A stretch of DNA of 64,000 bases from an uncultured Pseudoalteromonas sp. (GTDB lineage: Bacteria > Pseudomonadota > Gammaproteobacteria > Enterobacterales > Alteromonadaceae), in assembly GCA_947493455.1 (NCBI GenBank), contig CANLRB010000023.1:1-64000 (forward strand). Direction: 5' to 3'. Position numbers and translations under genes: made by a program. Below, piece after piece: positions 60,671 through 64,000 of the stretch; position 1 is the first letter of the stretch; every line of letters begins with the position of its first letter. The notes under the pieces are model-generated. The model was given only the letters and a program-made list of their open reading frames with translations. It searched no databases and had not been told where the DNA came from.

Positions 60671-61204
60671 TTATCGGTTTGATTTTAAATAATCTAATAC
60701 AATTGCAAGTGCGGGCGAAAACCACGCCGTAAACTGCTGAGGTGCGTTCTGTAAATTCAGTTTTAATGTATCAATATCAACCCAGCACCAATCGCCTACT
60801 TCTTCTGGGTTAATCTCCGGTTCTTCATCATAGTAACCAACAAAAACATGGTCAAATTCATGTTCAACTAGGCCATTCTCAAGGCATTCATGATAGATAA
60901 AACTCCCTACTTTTTTCAACTGAACCTCGAATCCCATTTCTTCACGAAGTCGGCGCTGCGCAGCCATGGTGAGAGTTTCGCCAATTCGTGGATGACTGCA
61001 ACAGGTGTTCGTCCATAAACCTGCCGAGTGATACTTGTCGGCTTGACGTCGTTGCAACATCAACTTTTGTTGACTGTTAAATATAAAAATGGAAAAAGCA
61101 CGGTGTAATAACCCTCTTTGATGCGCCTCTAACTTTGGACACAACCCAACCTCCTTATCATTTTCATCCACCAAAATAACCTGCTCAATGTGGCCCATTG
61201 TCAC
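60671..61204 (-). CDS. idi: Isopentenyl-diphosphate delta-isomerase, type I
   Basis: This 177-residue Nudix-fold enzyme interconverts IPP and DMAPP. The catalytic Cys is in TNTCCSHP, the Nudix-like region is RRLREEMGFEV, and the second conserved block is FDHVFVGYYDEEPEINPEEV with the catalytic Glu. In bacteria using the non-mevalonate route it is helpful but not essential. Length fits type I enzymes (182 in E. coli). The stop abuts the bidirectional terminator. Confidence 0.96.
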   Translation of the reverse strand: MTMGHIEQVILVDENDKEVGLCPKLEAHQRGLLHRAFSIFIFNSQQKLMLQRRQADKYHSAGLWTNTCCSHPRIGETLTMAAQRRLREEMGFEVQLKKVGSFIYHECLENGLVEHEFDHVFVGYYDEEPEINPEEVGDWCWVDIDTLKLNLQNAPQQFTAWFSPALAIVLDYLKSNR

Positions 61205-61263
61205 TCCAGAACGTGAAACTTCGTTTCTTATTATAACAATATAAGTTCACGACGATGCAGTCA

Positions 61264-61824
61264 TTAGCGTATCGCAGCACAAAAACCGAGTAAAATGCGT
61301 GGCGTTCCAGACAAATTGGGGGAAGCATCGATATTTTTTGAGTGGCGTAACACTATAAGTCGATTGTGGCGAAAAGAAAACGGTTTTGTTTTGAATGTAT
61401 TAGTAGCTTCATTTGACGTTATTTTAGGGTCAACAAACTCACTCATATAACCACTGTTCGTTGCTGCTTTGATGCAATAAATTCCAGTTAATAACGAGTT
61501 TTCGACGAACTGTATTTTTTCGCTCTGCCCGGGCTCAGCGACGCTTATCCACGAATCAACAAATTCGATCTCAGCGACGGAATCTCTCGAAGTAATAATA
61601 TTTACTTTTATTTCGTGACTTATTTTACGGCGCAGCATACTAAAATCGGGGTACAACAAAATATTATTTAACGTACCGCGGGTAGACCATTTTTGATTTG
61701 GTGGAAGATTTTTGCTCGATGCGACTAATCGGTTAACTTTTCCTTGTAATGCAAAGTGATGCTCTGTCGTTAGCAAACGTTCGCCGACATACGAAGCGAT
61801 AGAGCCAAAATTTGTAAACTGCAT
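61264..61824 (-). CDS. Unrecognised protein, divergent from the kinase-fusion gene
   Basis: This predicted 186-residue soluble protein has no signal peptide or membrane segment. It has a basic N-terminal half, a central mixed beta-like region (SHEIKVNIITSRDSVAEIEFVDSWISVAEPGQ) and a C-terminus rich in Arg/Leu. No family was recognised. Codon use looks ordinary for the window. Its start is 436 bases from the broken kinase fusion on the other strand, so the two may share a control region and might belong to one system; that is only positional inference. Confidence 0.5.
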   Translation of the reverse strand: MQFTNFGSIASYVGERLLTTEHHFALQGKVNRLVASSKNLPPNQKWSTRGTLNNILLYPDFSMLRRKISHEIKVNIITSRDSVAEIEFVDSWISVAEPGQSEKIQFVENSLLTGIYCIKAATNSGYMSEFVDPKITSNEATNTFKTKPFSFRHNRLIVLRHSKNIDASPNLSGTPRILLGFCAAIR

Positions 61825-62260
61825 AATATCTAATTCTTAAAAACACATAGTCAAATTTTTCAACATAAGTTTGTAAATATATCGTGTAAATCAACGTAAA
61901 TATATTACAGCTAATTACACCGCATCCGTTTATCGCAATCGTAGGCAACGGTGAAAACAACACTTAATACTAAGTTTCAATTATAAATCGCCCCGTTAAT
62001 CCAAATTTCTCCAGCCCAACTGGTAATCGGATGTAATAGTTTTCAAACCCTCTAAATGCTAACTCTAGACATATAAATATGTGTGATGCAGCTATTTAGT
62101 ATTGAGGTTTAACACTGGCTATGTGTAGAAAGTATTAATGACAGTGCGTAAAAATTTATATATTAATTAAAAAGTTAGCTATATTTAATTAACTAAAATA
62201 AATAACGTACCCGAATCAGGGCGTATTCAACCTAATGCTCAAATAAAAGAATAATAATTA
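61825..62260. other. AT-rich intergenic region, no gene seen
   Basis: This 436-base stretch lies between the divergent unrecognised gene (minus) and the kinase fusion (plus). Many stops occur in all frames and no RNA gene, long repeat or good palindrome was recognised. It presumably contains the promoters for both flanking genes. Confidence 0.6.
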
Positions 62261-64000
62261 ATGGCTACACAACTCGAATTAGACACTAAGATAAAAGACT
62301 TTAACTCCACTGCTTATCAACTAGTAGAAAAAATAGGCGAAGGCGGATTTGGTCATGTATACAAGGCAGTTCAAAATAGTACCGGTCAATATGTTGCGAT
62401 AAAGTTTCTCTCTCTATCGCACGAATTCGACCATGAAAAACGACAACGCTACATCGCTCGGTTTGAGCGGGAAACCATGCTAGGTAGTCGCCTAAATCAC
62501 CCTAACAATTGTCAGGTTGCTCGACAAAGGATGTTATAAAGATAGTTTACTATTTGCCGTTTTTGAGTACGTAGAAGGCATCACCTTAAAGCAAGCACTA
62601 GCGAACTCAGGGGCATTAAGGCCTATCGATGCGTCAATGATTATGGCGCAAGTGTTGGACGCCTTAGCACATGCGCATGCTCAAGGCGTGGTGCATAGAG
62701 ATATAAAACCAGCCAACATCATTTTGACTGAAGTCGGGGCAACCACACATGTAAAGGTGCTTGATTTTGGTATTGGCACCCTAGTGAGCGACAGTCGCCA
62801 ACTTGACTATAAAAGCATTACGCTCACTCAGGAGACTCTAGGTACGCCCTCTTACAGTGCACCTGAGCAATTACGCGGAGAGCCTGCGACACCTAAAACC
62901 GATATTTACGTTTGGGGTTTAGTGCTACTCGAATGTCTAACGGGCAAACCTGTCATGGCAGGTTCTAGTTTAGCTGCTGTGTTTCATAAACAACTCAGTG
63001 CCTCAAATATAACGTTGCCGAGCGCGTTAGCAGGCCATAGTTGCGCCCCATTTTTACGTAAAATTCTTAATAAGCGCGTCACTGATCGTGCGGGCAACGC
63101 GTGCGATCTTTATAACGAATTTAAGCTATTCAATTTCAGCAACATAGTCGGTGATATTGATTGCCAAACTGGTATTAAACAAGTTGACGAGCTCAGCGGT
63201 ATTAATGAAACCGTCATTAGCCAAGCTCCACAGCCTAATACGACGCTCACTGAACGTAAACTGCTTACGGCTTTATGCATTCGTATCTCAATTAAATCAG
63301 CGTCCCATGCAGCAAGCGATAGAGAAGTCATTGATGCTATTCATCGTGACCAAAAGGCGCAAATTATCGATACGGCAATTCGTTATGGCGCCTTTCATGT
63401 TGGTTCACTAGGCGATATGATTTTATTTTACTTTGGCTACCCTTTGACCAGTGACAATGACGGCCGCCTCGCCGCTCGCAGCGCGCTCGAGCTATCAAGT
63501 GAATTGCACAATAGAAGCACCCTGCTCGATGCCTCCCACGGTATCAAAATTACCTTTAATATGGGGATAAATAGCGGGCAAACGACAATTTACGCTGACA
63601 CCGTGCCGGAAGGGGAAACCGCTAATATTGCGATGCATTTAGTACGCACAACGAATACAAATCAAATTTTTTGTACGGCCGGTTATAAAGAATTAGTCGA
63701 CACCTATGTTCAATTTCGTGCGATAAAACCTGTTACCCAATCAGCTGAGTATAACCAAGAACAACTCTACTCTCTTGTAGGCGAACGACAGGTTGAAGCG
63801 TTTGGTTTCTTGCGCAGCAATAAAAATAACCACGCTTTAATTGGCAGAAATGAAGAATACCAACAACTGCTCGGTCTCATTGCAAATAAAACTAAACATC
63901 AGACTGCGCATATATACGGCGATGCCGGCATCGGAAAGTCACGCCTGATATTTGAGTTACGCTGTCATTCAGAAAAACGCAAGCAGCTCGTGACACAATG
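62261..64000 (+). pseudogene. Ser/Thr kinase-cyclase-ATPase fusion with a one-base frameshift; runs off the right edge
   Basis: The first frame (from ATG 62261) encodes a kinase N-terminus: glycine loop GEGGFGHVY and Lys in VAIKFL. After HPN near 62506 it turns into an unrelated tail and stops at 62537-62539. Skipping one base in AACAATT (about 62507) restores the expected HPNIVRLLDKG. That frame then stays open to the right edge with HRDIKPANI, DFGIGT, APEQL, a class III nucleotide-cyclase-like region (GDMILFYFGYP) and an ATPase Walker A (GDAGIGKSRL near 63920). The cyclase region lacks the usual first metal Asp (ALCIRISIKS). The order resembles fusions annotated with thiazole/oxazole-modified peptide (TOMM) systems. 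It is either a recent pseudogene, an assembly error or a frameshifting gene. Confidence 0.8.

Overview
The window looks like a marine gammaproteobacterium of the Alteromonadales, most likely Pseudoalteromonas or a close relative. The evidence is a low GC content, the hemA-prfA-prmC ... sirB2-sirB1 ... kdsA block, the lolB-ispE-prs block, and large NRPS genes set beside housekeeping genes. The genus is inferred from gene order and protein style; no search was run.

Layout. (1) 1-16667, minus strand: the first 5,555 codons of a giant NRPS gene that runs off the left edge. It has a half condensation domain, A1-T1, four C-A-T modules, then C6 and the start of A6. (2) 16668-17489: an AT-rich divergent control region. 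(3) 17490-44288, plus strand: an apparent operon of four NRPS subunits (called P1-P4 here; six modules) followed by an MFS exporter, a MacA-like adaptor, a LolD/MacB-like ATPase and a duplicated FtsX-type permease, closed by a strong terminator at 44294-44319. (4) 44330-47958, minus: a solute-binding protein, a Tll0287-like protein and a chemoreceptor. (5) 48214-49775: a small membrane protein divergent from an S66 (MccF/LdcA-like) peptidase. (6) 49821-58099, minus: kdsA, a DUF819 transporter, sirB1, sirB2, a REC-DUF3369-HD-GYP protein, prmC, prfA and hemA. (7) 58185-60619, plus: lolB, ispE, prs. (8) 60671-61824, minus: idi and an unrecognised gene. (9) 62261 to the right edge: a kinase-cyclase-ATPase fusion broken by a one-base frameshift.

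The most interesting part is the NRPS locus. Hand-read adenylation codes give, on the minus strand: basic?, unassigned, Pro, a beta-amino-acid-type pocket (no Asp at position 235; resembles the beta-alanine code), Pro. On the plus strand they give: Gly, basic?, Val, basic?, Gly, Gly. The last plus-strand subunit has no thioesterase. It ends in an epimerase-like domain whose two catalytic positions are lost and which follows a glycine module, where epimerisation would be meaningless. Three consecutive subunits end in the same short acidic tail, which looks like a docking peptide, and P1 begins with a TubC-type docking domain. The two export systems at the end of the operon probably move the product across the inner membrane and out. 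The order in which the two divergent assembly lines work, and whether they make one product or two, cannot be read from this window.
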